A stretch of DNA of 64,000 bases from Microbotryomycetes sp. JL201 (lineage: Eukaryota; Basidiomycota; Microbotryomycetes): NCBI GenBank assembly GCA_033819885.1, contig JAQYUZ010000045.1, positions 1 through 64,000 of the forward strand, given 5' to 3'. The position numbers were made by a program, and so were the translations under genes. Below the pieces are notes generated by a model. The model was not told where the DNA came from and made no database searches. It saw only the letters and a list, made by a program, of their open reading frames with translations. Below, in pieces: positions 1 through 9,089 of the stretch (position 1 is its first letter; each line of letters starts with the position of its first letter).

Positions 1-697
1 TGCCTAGTCCGTCGCTCCGTCGCTTCTTTGTTCTTGTCCGCAACCCCGAGTGCAAAAGAAACCCACAAACTATCCATCCGAAAACAAACGAGCCGTGTCC
101 AAACCGAAACGCGACAGAAAGCCTCACTGAAATCCCACTAAAGTCGAATTTAAAGCGCACTCGCGGCACGATTGAACGAGCTGTTCACGAACGACTTTCT
201 CGGCTTCAGTGTTAATGTATTGTCAATCAGCCAAAACTTTTTCCGCATGTCTTCGGATCTCCTTGGTCTAGCCGGTCACAAGAACGACAAGACTGAAAGC
301 TGTCAATCGATTTGTACCACATGCTGATCAGCACCCGGCAAAACTGTACACCTAGATTCCAATGTCACCGGAAGCGCCGTCTATCTCACATGTGCTCGTC
401 CGACGCGAGCGACAGACCGACGAACATTGAGGCGGGCGACAGCGTATCAAGAAGCGAAAAAGAACAAGCTGTTCGTTGCAAGTCTTTTGGGTTTCAGGCC
501 TTTGAGCGGCTACTCGAAAGGTCCCGAGTGAGAAAACCCCGCAGGGCAGACTCCTACGTCCAATTCTACCCGTCACAATACTACACAATGGTGCCCGAAA
601 GCGAGACAACACGAGAACGATGCCCAAAACACGAGTGAGTCCAGACAGAAGGCGCGCTGCTTTCATATGCTAGACTCTCCTCAGGAGAGGATCGAGT
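1..697. other. Noncoding left edge and RPS4 3' flank
   Basis: I see no protein-like reading frame here. The short frames on both strands have random-looking composition and none continues the neighbouring gene. The right end must hold the RPS4 3' UTR, because RPS4 ends at 698 on the minus strand. A neighbouring gene may begin beyond the left edge, but nothing inside shows it. Confidence 0.5.
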
Positions 698-1954
698 TTA
701 GGCGCGTTGCTTCTCGGCGATCTTGCGTCGCTGGTCACGCTCCTCGGCAATGCTGAGCGAGACACCGCCACCTCGGGGGAGACTGTGATTCGAAACGCCA
801 GTAAGTAACGCAACATTACGAGCGAATCGCGGCACTCACGAAACCCAAGGCTTGTTGCCCTCGCCAATGACGAAAATGTTGCCGATGCGGGTAGCAAACT
901 CCCGGTCAAGAGCGTCACGGACATGGACGATGTCAAAGCCGCCGAGCGATCGCTCACGGTGGACAATGACACCAACGCGGCCCATGTTCTTTCCGCCTGA
1001 AGCCATAACCAAGTTGCCAACCTCGAACTTAACGTGGTCAACAATCTTTTGCTCGTTCAAGTCGAACTTGATTGTGTCGTTGACCTTAATGACCGGGTCA
1101 GGGTAGCGGATTGTGCGGCCATCGTGCGTGACGACGTAAGGAACGCCGCGGGCGCCCAATTGAACCTTCTTGACCTTGCACAACTTGTACGAAGCCTCCT
1201 CGGGGGTGATGCGGTGGATGGCGAATCTACCCTTGACGTCGTACATGATGCGGAAGTGCTCGCCGGACTTCTCGATCGAGACGACGTCCATGAAGCCGGT
1301 AGGGTAGGTGTCGTCGGTGCGAACCTTGTTGTCGATCTTGACAAGGCGTTGCTTGGTGATCAACGAGACCTCACGGCGCGTGAGCGCGTACTTCATGCGG
1401 TTGCGCAAGAAGATCTGTCAGGGCAACCATCCAACGTCAGCACCCCATCCTCTCAAACCTCGAACTCGGCAATGCTCCAAAGCTATCCTGATTCGGCCGA
1501 CACTGGGTCGCCGGAACTGTCTGATGTGTTGGCTGCCCATGTTTGCGCCGTCGTAAAAAACGAGAGGGCGCCGTCGCATGGCTGACCATCGACAGCAGCC
1601 AACAGAGTAGCGCTGCAAATACAATGCTGTATCACGTACAATGAGGGGCAGACTCTCGCGGAGCTTGTGGGGACCAGGGGACCTGCAGACCACGTCAAGG
1701 GTGAGCGGACCAGTCGACACGACGACGACGGGGCCGTGCGAGCAGCAGATGCTGCTGGCTCCAGGAAGGTATCGAGACGTACGGACGAGGAGCGCTGTCA
1801 TACACGGATCAAAAGTCAGCTACCGGTCTAGAACTGGCCATATACGACCGGCGAGGGCCGCCTCGATCACTCACAAAGTGCCGCCGAGCTTGTCCAACAG
1901 CCAGCTCGAGTTGGCATTCAGCCTCTTCAAGTGCTTCCGGGGACCGCGAGCCAT
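698..1954 (-). CDS. RPS4: 40S ribosomal protein eS4 (Rps4)
   Basis: Structural protein of the small ribosomal subunit, acting in cytosolic translation. The exons read 1954..1875, 1794..1783, 1682..1640, 1414..840 and 782..698 and give 264 residues, the family's normal length. The start [12 protein letters not shown], the block [14 protein letters not shown], the KOW-type stretch near [14 protein letters not shown] and the C-terminus [10 protein letters not shown] all match eS4 closely. The start is the only ATG that gives this N-terminus. The second exon is 12 nt long (codes roughly APRP), and without it the conserved FAPRPSPGPHK junction is broken. A possible leader intron lies upstream at 2039..2116 (GTGAGT...AACAG). 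As for most ribosomal-protein genes, strong growth-linked expression is expected; that is inference. Confidence 0.96.
1783..1794 (-). other. RPS4: 12-nt microexon of RPS4
   Basis: On the minus strand these 12 bases are flanked by an upstream TGACAG acceptor and a downstream GTACGT donor. They restore the conserved F-A-P-R-P-S-P-G-P-H run when joined to exon 1 (ending in phase 2) and exon 3. All phases agree and the total is 265 codons including the stop. Confidence 0.85.
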
Positions 1955-2756
1955 GCTAGGTGATGTGTGGACGGGGTGTCAGTGCTCGAGTTGGACCAAC
2001 GAAGGGTGTTGCGGCTCGAATCCGACGCCAAAGGTCCGCTGTTACAAGGTACAGGATAGTCCGACGTGTTGATGTACCTTGAAAGGTGCCGGCGGGGATG
2101 CGATGATGCGACTCACTTGAATCCACGGAGGGAGAAGAGACCGCGAGCCAATTTTTCATCAGCGCCCGCTGGGCCTGAGCGGCCTGGGCGCGCACACTGG
2201 CAAACAATCCGTGTTGCAGTAATCGCTCGAGACGCTGAACAAACTCTTGTTGAACATTATGTTCTACACAACAGGGCTTGTTCGGGCGTTGACAATTGCA
2301 GACAGCCTCCTGTCGACGTCTCTAACTTGGCGCAGCTCGTGCATCCAGAACTTGAGGGGGCTGCTTTAGCAGCACGAGTGAAATGAAAAGGATTTTGGGC
2401 CTCTCGGGTCCACTGGTGTTCCAGAAATTGCGTGGAACGTCACGGACAGTCATCTTTTCGTTTCTCGCTTAGATCAATAGTGAAAGGCTGAGTTGCCGGT
2501 CATAATTTCTTCGTTCACGAGACGTCAACAGAGCGGCAAAGGTGCGATGCATACGAGTATGAGAATGCAGATGGAAGCTCTACCGAAGTGCGAGAAAAGT
2601 CTATCGGGTGAGGTATCGTAATAGCGTGAAGTGGCGCGATGCCATGAGCGATATGGTACAATCAACAAGGAGAGTAAGGAGATCAACGGTCTAGAGAGGG
2701 AAATAGTCAAATACAGTGTAAATGAGATGTAACCGAGAAGCCTCATTGGTCCAGGT
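1955..2756. other. RPS4 upstream region, then 3' flank of next gene
   Basis: No convincing gene. On the minus strand a GTGAGT donor at 2116 and an AACAG acceptor at 2039 could delimit a 78-nt intron in the RPS4 leader. The part nearer 2756 must contain the 3' UTR of the minus-strand gene that ends there. The 73-codon frame at 2525..2746 on the minus strand is hydrophobic but has no recognisable family and lies in that 3' flank. Confidence 0.4.
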
Positions 2757-3937
2757 TTACGCGTCGTCGCTGGAAGTGGGCAAAGGAGTCAGACTAGCGT
2801 CCTGCGGTTTACATTTTATTAATGAGCTCACCTTTGGAGAAACGGGAGCGTGTCCAAGCTCAGGTAAAGGAATTGATGGTCTTCGCCCGCCCCGTGGCGA
2901 CACGTCGAGCAAGGCCTCGGAAAGATGCCGGGCGTCAAACTGTTTGAGAGCTGACGGCGCAGCGCTCATCGAATAGTTTGAGGGCCATAAGGATGATGAT
3001 CGGGCGCCCATGGTCGGCGAGGAGGGCGGAGGCGGCGTTGGCTCGAGCCGTGTAGCGGCTGACGAGGACCTCGGCCTGGGCGGCGGTGGCGCTAGAATCG
3101 GACCAACCGACACGGAAGGTAAAGCAAGGCAGTGCTTGAGCGGAGAGCCCGGTACGGATGGCAGCGGGATTGGAGACTGCTTGACTCCTAGGATCGGGTT
3201 GGACTTGCGACGTTCCCTCTCGAGCTTAGGCGGAGGCTGCTCTTCGTCTTCTGACGGAGGCGTTGGCAGGAAGTACGACGAAACGCGTTTCCGGGTGAGT
3301 GTCGGTCTTGACCTTGCGTGAAGGTCGAAGCTGTCCGCACGAGGGAGAGCGACCGGGACCAGCGGTGGAGAGCTGCGGTACGAGGGATCGGCATGATCGA
3401 TATCTTCGTCGAATTGAAGCCCAAGGAGGCTGTTGGTGAGAGATCCGAACAGTGCACTGGATGGGTCTGCCGGCTCGAATGCACCTGGTAAGTCGATAGC
3501 CATCGCAAAAGTATCCTCTGCGGACTGCTCGGCGGGCGACGGCAGGCTGTCGAACAAAGGCACATCGTCGACGCTCTCGAGGCCCAGACTGTTCACGGAT
3601 GTTGCAGAGCCATATGGCGTTTGTTCGATGTGCAACACGCCGTAAGCTGCAACGTGTCAAAGGGTGTCAGGAGCCAGGGTTCTGCTGGGTTCGAGCGCGC
3701 GAACGCGCTGCGGGCGATGGCGAACGCAGACGCTCAACGGAGACACCACGACTCACGCTTTGGTTCGATGGGCGAGTATGGCCCTTTGGCCTTTGAAATG
3801 TCAATCCATGGCGTCGGAGTTTTCGCATCGAGCGGCAGAGGCACGGTGCTCGAGCCAAACTGCCTCGCAGACCTGTCGTGCTGGCGGTGCTCGAACGTGC
3901 CATCGAGACAGACAAGAGCGGGTGCTGGCGCAAACAT
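2757..3937 (-). CDS. Unrecognised Ser/Pro-rich protein
   Basis: I do not recognise this protein. Two exons (3937..3757 and 3646..2757; GTGAGT donor, TTGCAG acceptor) give 356 residues starting MFAPAPALV. A further upstream in-frame start would be GTG, so the ATG was preferred. The sequence is low in complexity and mostly disordered. It has Ser/Pro-rich stretches, an acidic SSYFLPTPPSEDEE-type segment near the middle, several SP/TP sites that could be phosphorylated by proline-directed kinases, and a run of prolines (PPPPRPRSSS). No membrane span or enzyme motif is visible. A 30-nt segment at 2802..2831 has perfect splice signals but keeps the frame, so it may be coding or a tiny intron. The gene is divergent from the CX9C gene on its other side. 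A regulatory role is only a guess. Confidence 0.6.
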
Positions 3938-4456
3938 GGTTGGCACAGCAATCGAAGATACTCTCGGAAGCAGTCAAAAGCGACAGCTGACAAAGGATGA
4001 GGGGATAAAAAACGGTGCGGGAGATCGCATAGCAGCGTCGGCGCCGCAGCGGCTCGAGCTGCGGACCGCGCTCTCAGAAAGATCAGCGCCTTCGCTCCCA
4101 AGGGCTAGCCGGCAAAGAACCGTGAAATTGCAAAAAACGTCATGGTAAGGGTAAAGTTGTCATGGTGCAGCAATAGCTAAACATGGTCTCGGTGAAGCAA
4201 ACTTCTGTGTGCAAAGTGCACCAGAATGTCTGCAAGGCTAGGCGGATTGTGGCGACGCCACAGAACGCAGCGAGCTCTGGGAACAATCACTGTTCCGTGC
4301 GAGAACAGCTCTCGGTCCCCACAAAAATTGCATGACATGCACATTCGTGAATCATGAATTCACAATAGGCTCGAGACGGTGGTGAGAGATCTGAAAACTG
4401 CATGCGTCGCACGGTGACCAGCAGCCGAGCTCTTGCCTTCCCGACGCGCCGACGCA
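3938..4456. promoter_or_regulatory. Divergent promoter region
   Basis: A 519-nt gap between two head-to-head genes, so it should hold both promoters. I see no TATA box in a convincing position and no repeats. Short frames inside have no family resemblance. Confidence 0.4.
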
Positions 4457-5195
4457 ATGACCAAGGCCCAAGCGACGCGGCCCCTGGCACGAATGCCCAA
4501 GGCATTTGCCGCCTGCACTACTCAGGTACGAGCACGTTGTTGCATTGCCTAACAGCTCCATTCCACGTTGAGGATGCGTCTCATCTCGACGCTGACGTAG
4601 CGTTTTCCTTGTACTCGTTGCTTTTCTGCCTGCGAACGCCTCGCGTGCCGGCCCGTGGCCTCTTGACTGCGCTCAAACTCGAATTTACGCCATCACAATC
4701 TCCCAATTGATTGACGAACGCTTGGCGCCCTTGTTTACCTGCAACGAACGAACCCACGACTGCAAATACGCCGACGTGCCAACTCTTTCGGATTCTGGCG
4801 CTCTCTTCAACTCAAAAAACTGCGCGTTTCTGGGGAACCGGCACCCGACGGCGGTGCCATTGTCCGCCCGCGAAACCGTCGTCCACCCGCCTTCGCCGGT
4901 CCGCAACTCCGGTCGCTCGTTCAAAAAAAAATCGAAAAATCCGTTGTCTCACCGCGGGGTATTCCTCTCCCTGCTGGTCGGGAACACCGTCTGAAAACGG
5001 GGGTCACCTGAAACGACTTTGCCGTGAATTACCTGCGCCGTCCGATTTCAGGCTACTACGTATGGCAAATGCATTGGCGCTCGCTACACTGATATTGAAC
5101 GGGGCATGTGTGAGAAAGAGTTCCAAGCATTCAAGACTTGCGTGCAACAAGCTGTAAGTTGTCACAGTCGTGCCTATACAGACAGGTGTACATGA
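4457..5195 (+). CDS. Twin CX9C protein, NDUFAF8-like
   Basis: A small protein with the mitochondrial intermembrane-space twin CX9C signature. Exon 4457..4525 (MTKAQATRPLARM...) joins exon 5052..5153 in phase 0 across a GTACGA...TTTCAG intron of 526 nt, long for this region. The joined protein has C20-X9-C30 and C43-X9-C53, with the context FAACTTQATTYGKC and MCEKEFQAFKTC. This resembles human NDUFAF8 (ACGAEAAAYGRC...CAREFEALRSC), a complex I assembly factor oxidised by the Mia40 pathway. The exact CX9C spacing across the junction is the main support. The end is uncertain. Reading on past 5153 stops at 5195, while a GTAAGT at 5154 could start another intron ending near 5202. I left the gene symbol empty because twin CX9C proteins are easily confused. 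Confidence 0.7.
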
Positions 5196-5929
5196 TCATA
5201 GCTGCAACATTTGCCGGCGCGTCGGTTTAATATCGGTCGAAAACTGATCCTGTGGGTCTGGCCTTTCCGTCATGCCGTCCAGATGAAGCGCCAATGATCA
5301 TGATTTCGTAACTCCGACCATGGAGCGAAGGCCAAGGGATCCATTCTGATGACTGCTCGGAAAGAATCCGCGGCGGGTTCGTCTGGGGTCTGGCCAGAAC
5401 TCGCGCGGGGAACGAAATGACCGCAAATTCTCCACGGTCGCGGTCGAAGGGGCATATCGTTCTTTCCGCACGGTCAGTAGTAATACCCAGATGCTAGTCA
5501 ATTTCAAGAGATGCATTGTAGTCTGCCCCGCAATTTAACCTTTGAAAGACGACTCTGCGCTCATCGTATCATCCCCCGCAAAGTGACGTCGACGCGTGAA
5601 GATTCGACATGTACTTCACATCAGGAGTAGAGAGGTCATGCCTGGCAACGGGCCGCGTATGCCATGTCGAAATGCTCTACAGAGAAATCGTTAGCGCCAC
5701 CCAACTGATGATCTGCGTTCATGCCGGTCGGGAACCTTTGCTCTCACTTTGTGCAAAGCGCGCTCACAGAAACTACAGCGTAATGCAGGTTTGCACCGCC
5801 GCAGTTCAATATTGACAGTGATCAGATTGGTCTACGTTGCTTCGCAGTCGATCAGGTACGGCCTCTCCAATGAGAAAGCGCCCATACCATACTCAGTCGA
5901 AGTTGATATGACAACATGCTAGAAGGGTA
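5196..5929. other. Intergenic, tail-to-tail gap
   Basis: Lies between the end of the CX9C gene and the stop of the minus-strand tubby-like gene. I see no coding pattern, repeat or RNA-like fold. The small frames here look random. A last small exon of the CX9C gene could fall at its left end. Confidence 0.4.
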
Positions 5930-7556
5930 TTATTTGCGAGGCCAACCGAACCAATTGCTGCCCCTGCCTACATTCCCTTGCGCCGACGCGTTGCCGCCTG
6001 CTTGCTCGTCAGACGCGACATGAGGGGAAGCTCGAGATTTCTGTATGTCAGGAGGTCGAACAGGTGCTGGCTCATCAAAATTGATCGGGGGTCGCACGGG
6101 TGGACGAGGCTTCTTGTCTTGACGCCGATTGTAGTTGGGCAACATGTCTGCCAACTCTATCCGGCTGAGGTATATTCGTATTGATTTTGGAGAGGCATAC
6201 TTTCCACTTGAAGCTGATTGGTCATCGTCAATGTATTGATTGAGCTCTTCGCCACTCGCTTTGTACCGTTGCGTCTTGACTCGCTCTGCCAATGCTGCGA
6301 CGTGCGGGACTATTTCTTTGGAGCTGCCGATCAGTACAATCCACAAGATTTTCTCGTCCTTGAGCAAAGCGAGGCACTGCTTAAGATCGTCCTCCCGTTT
6401 GCTAGGGTCCGTCACCTCAATCTCATTGAGACTGAACGTCTTTGCGCTTTTTGCTTGTGCAGGAGGCCCAACTTGGATCTGTACTGGAGCCTGTCGTGGT
6501 GCTGGCGCGCTATCTTGTTGTGTCTCATTTCTGGAGTCGCCTTGGCGATTGCGGTCGACCTCGGATACGATGGTCAAGGGCGCCGCATCGTCGCCAAAAA
6601 AGCCGTCCACAAAACCAACCAAGGTGATGAGCGCGACTACTTCGAGACCTTCAGCAGTGGGAATGATCAGGCTGCTTCAGGCGAACGGTTCAGGTTTGGC
6701 CCACCTTTACGATCTTGTGGGGCCGGATCTATTCTCTGGACATCGCAGAAGAGTGTTAGCGCATGCGCAGGTCTACTAGCAATATAAACTTGCCTGCAGA
6801 TTATAGTCAAGAAATTGGACTGTCGCTGGTTTCCGTTTCTGCGCTGGCTCGAAAATGCAGATGGGGTAATCCGGGTCCGGTTTCATGCTCTTTTATGACC
6901 TGTCACCAAGGGCACGGTGTACTGGGAGACGGACAAGCTGTTACTTACAACAGATAACGAATAGCATCTCTGTGAACCGAGCAAGGTCGGGGATGTCCGT
7001 TCCCATTTGAGCCTGACATGCTCCCATTCGAACAGCCATTGCCAAGAGAACGATCCGGGATTGGTGACTGTGACTCGATCACGTCAGCGCAAGGTCGTGA
7101 TGTGAGTCACGCCAAACTGACGGTCGACAGTGCTTTCTGGATCGAGCAGCTGGACAACACGTGACTTTTGGCCAGTCACGGTTAGTCGGGCTAGTGTCGT
7201 ATCGGTCCAGGCATCTGCGCAATATGTTAAGATTTCATTCTCTTCGAGCGCATACGCATGGATGGGCTGCGCACGGACCTCTGAGCACAGCCGAGTTGGC
7301 TTCCTGCTGAACGAGACGGCGGCCCAATAAGCTGACGCTTGAGCATAGCAGGCCCAGCTGGAGAAAAGTGATTGTGCACTGACTCTGCTTGCCGTGTATC
7401 GTGCTTCCTTGTTTGGCTCTTCAACGAAATCCACCAAGCTCGGATGGTCTTTGCGCCCTTGTACCGTCAAGGTGTACACTGCGCTTGTCGGAAGGAGTCA
7501 GCCGAATAGAGGAGTAGCTGTGTTGATCTGCACTAACGGTTCGAGTCCAAGGGCAT
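5930..7556 (-). CDS. Tubby C-terminal-like fold protein with long tail
   Basis: Six exons (7556..7538, 7478..7122, 7067..6949, 6889..6794, 6735..6705, 6648..5930) give 446 residues. The first part, starting MPLDSNLYTLTVQ, carries the pattern seen in fungal proteins with a tubby/LURP-like beta-barrel: FEWEHVRLKWER, then a PDPDYPICIFEP strand pair, and a final hydrophobic helix GLEVVALITLVGFVDGFF. The second half is a different segment (KQCLALLKDEKILWIVLIGS and PRPPVRPPINFDEPAPVRPP) that I do not recognise, ending Gly/Asn-rich. Tubby-like barrels often bind membrane lipids, so a membrane-associated role is possible but inferred. Intron 4 (6736..6793) begins CAG|GCAAGT, a GC-AG intron; the acceptor of exon 4 (AAAAG) is weak but the only one keeping the frame. 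It is tandem with ADE1 on the same strand. Confidence 0.75.
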
Positions 7557-7705
7557 GGCATGGTGAAAGGGCAAATGCGCCGCGGCGTGCACGGCACAAG
7601 CGTGACTTCGTTTGACGTACATGCTCCGCGCTGATGAAGTTATATGACAGATGATATTGCAACGTTCTATACAAATGTTGCTTTCAGCACCGCCAGTCCC
7701 GAAAT

Positions 7706-8935
7706 TTACGCCTCGAATTTCCGGCCGGTGAGCATCTCGAACGCCTCTTCATACTTTTGCCACGTCGCCTGCACAATGTCTTGTGGAACTTCGACACCAT
7801 CCTCTTCGATGCCTCCTCCTTTTTTGCCAAACCCTCCTCCGCCACCTTTGAGCCACTCTCTCAAGAATTGCTTGTCAAACCCGACCATGCGCTTACCCTC
7901 GGCCCACTCTGAAGCGGGCCAGAAGCGAGACGAGTCGGGTGTCAGAGCCTCGTCGACGAGGATCAAGGTCGGTTTCGCGCCGGAAGACTTGTCTTTTGGC
8001 GGCAGCAATCCAAACTCGAACTTTGTGTCGGCCAGTATAAGTCCGTGGGCAAGAGAGTGCTTGGCAGCGGTCGAGTACAAAGCGACAGCATACTGCTGCA
8101 ACGGCTCTGCGAAATCGGGGTCGGGCAGAATCTCGCGCACTACAGGGCCGCGAAACCAGTTCAACATCAGCTCGTTGTCCTCTCCGGGTGCATTCATCAA
8201 GAAGCTGGCACGGCTGACCTCTGTCTGGATGGATATTTTCGTCTTTCTGGCCCACTTCTGCCTTTGTGCTTGGTGTGAACAACGGTGGCTCGAACCGTGA
8301 CGATTCTTGCAGGCCTTCCGGCAGCTTCATGTCGTGCATCGTTCCACTCTTTTGATATTCTGACCATGCCGACCCTGCCGACGAGACAAGTCAGATCGAG
8401 CAGTAGTGGCGAGACGGGACACACGAGCGCGCACCGGTAATGTATCCGCGCACGATCGCCTCGACAGGCAGCACCTGTGCCGTCTTGACCCAAATTGACC
8501 TGCCATGCAGCTGGTCGGCGTACTGCTGTACTTCTGCCGGCATTTCGCTCAAGTCGCTCGTAATGACGTGATTGGGAATGTGTTTCGTCTCGGGCTGCTT
8601 GCTCAAAAAGTCGAACCAGAACAGCGACAATGCTGTCAATAGCTTGCCCTTGTTTGGGATGCCCTGCAGGATACAAATTCAGGATATTTTGGCCCGATGA
8701 GCGGAGTCAATTGGACCGTGTGCAGCGGGCTCTGCGCCAAAGCTGGACAGCGCGCGGGTGGACTGACGTTCTTCATGATCACATCAAACGCCGACACGCG
8801 GTCTGTTGCGACAAACAAGAGGGCTTCTGTGTGGCCAGGAACCCTGTAAATGTCGCGGACTTTGCCGCGCGCGACAAGCTCGAGCGCCGGACACTCTGTC
8901 TCGAGCAACGCTTCCGACACTGTCAACAAAGTCAT
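7706..8935 (-). CDS. ADE1: SAICAR synthetase (Ade1)
   Basis: Phosphoribosylaminoimidazole-succinocarboxamide synthase. It joins aspartate to CAIR with ATP in de novo purine synthesis, in the cytosol. Exons 8935..8768, 8663..8435, 8374..8219 and 8139..7706 give 328 residues against about 306 in budding yeast. Family blocks appear in order: ELVARGKVRDIYRV and LLFVATDRVSAFDVIM (ATP site), IVRGYITGSAW, FTPSTKAE, LILADTKFEFG, LVDEALTPDSSRFWP and the C-terminal QDIVQATWQKYEEAFEMLTG. Intron 3 contains a longer readable frame, but only the GTAG acceptor next to 8139 restores the family's spacing before AVALYSTAA. A Gly-rich loop (GGGGGFGKKGGG) before the C-terminus is unusual. The ATG at 8935 fits the expected N-terminus. 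Confidence 0.95.
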
Positions 8936-9089
8936 GTTGACCGCGTCAGCTCACTCTGGCGGTCCGCGACGGAACTATCGGACGCACTCGTTCGCGGTGA
9001 CGGACGAAAATCAAAAGAATGAAATGTGCTTGCAGATGGCAGTAAAATTGAAAACAAGAGTGCACATTCTATGACTTTAGGAGCATAAT

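Noticed and set aside
4707-4994. Plus-strand 95-codon frame inside the long intron of the CX9C gene
   Set aside because: No conserved features. Using it would break the CX9C spacing that the direct 4525-5052 junction gives.
7329-7380. Possible 52-nt intron (GTCAGT...GTCAG) in exon 2 of the tubby-like gene
   Set aside because: Removing it shifts the frame and destroys the downstream tubby-like pattern, while reading through keeps it.
7536-7550. ggttcgagtcc, resembling a tRNA T-arm
   Set aside because: No matching stem bases on either side, no D-arm or acceptor stem upstream, and the site is the first exon of the tubby-like gene on the other strand.
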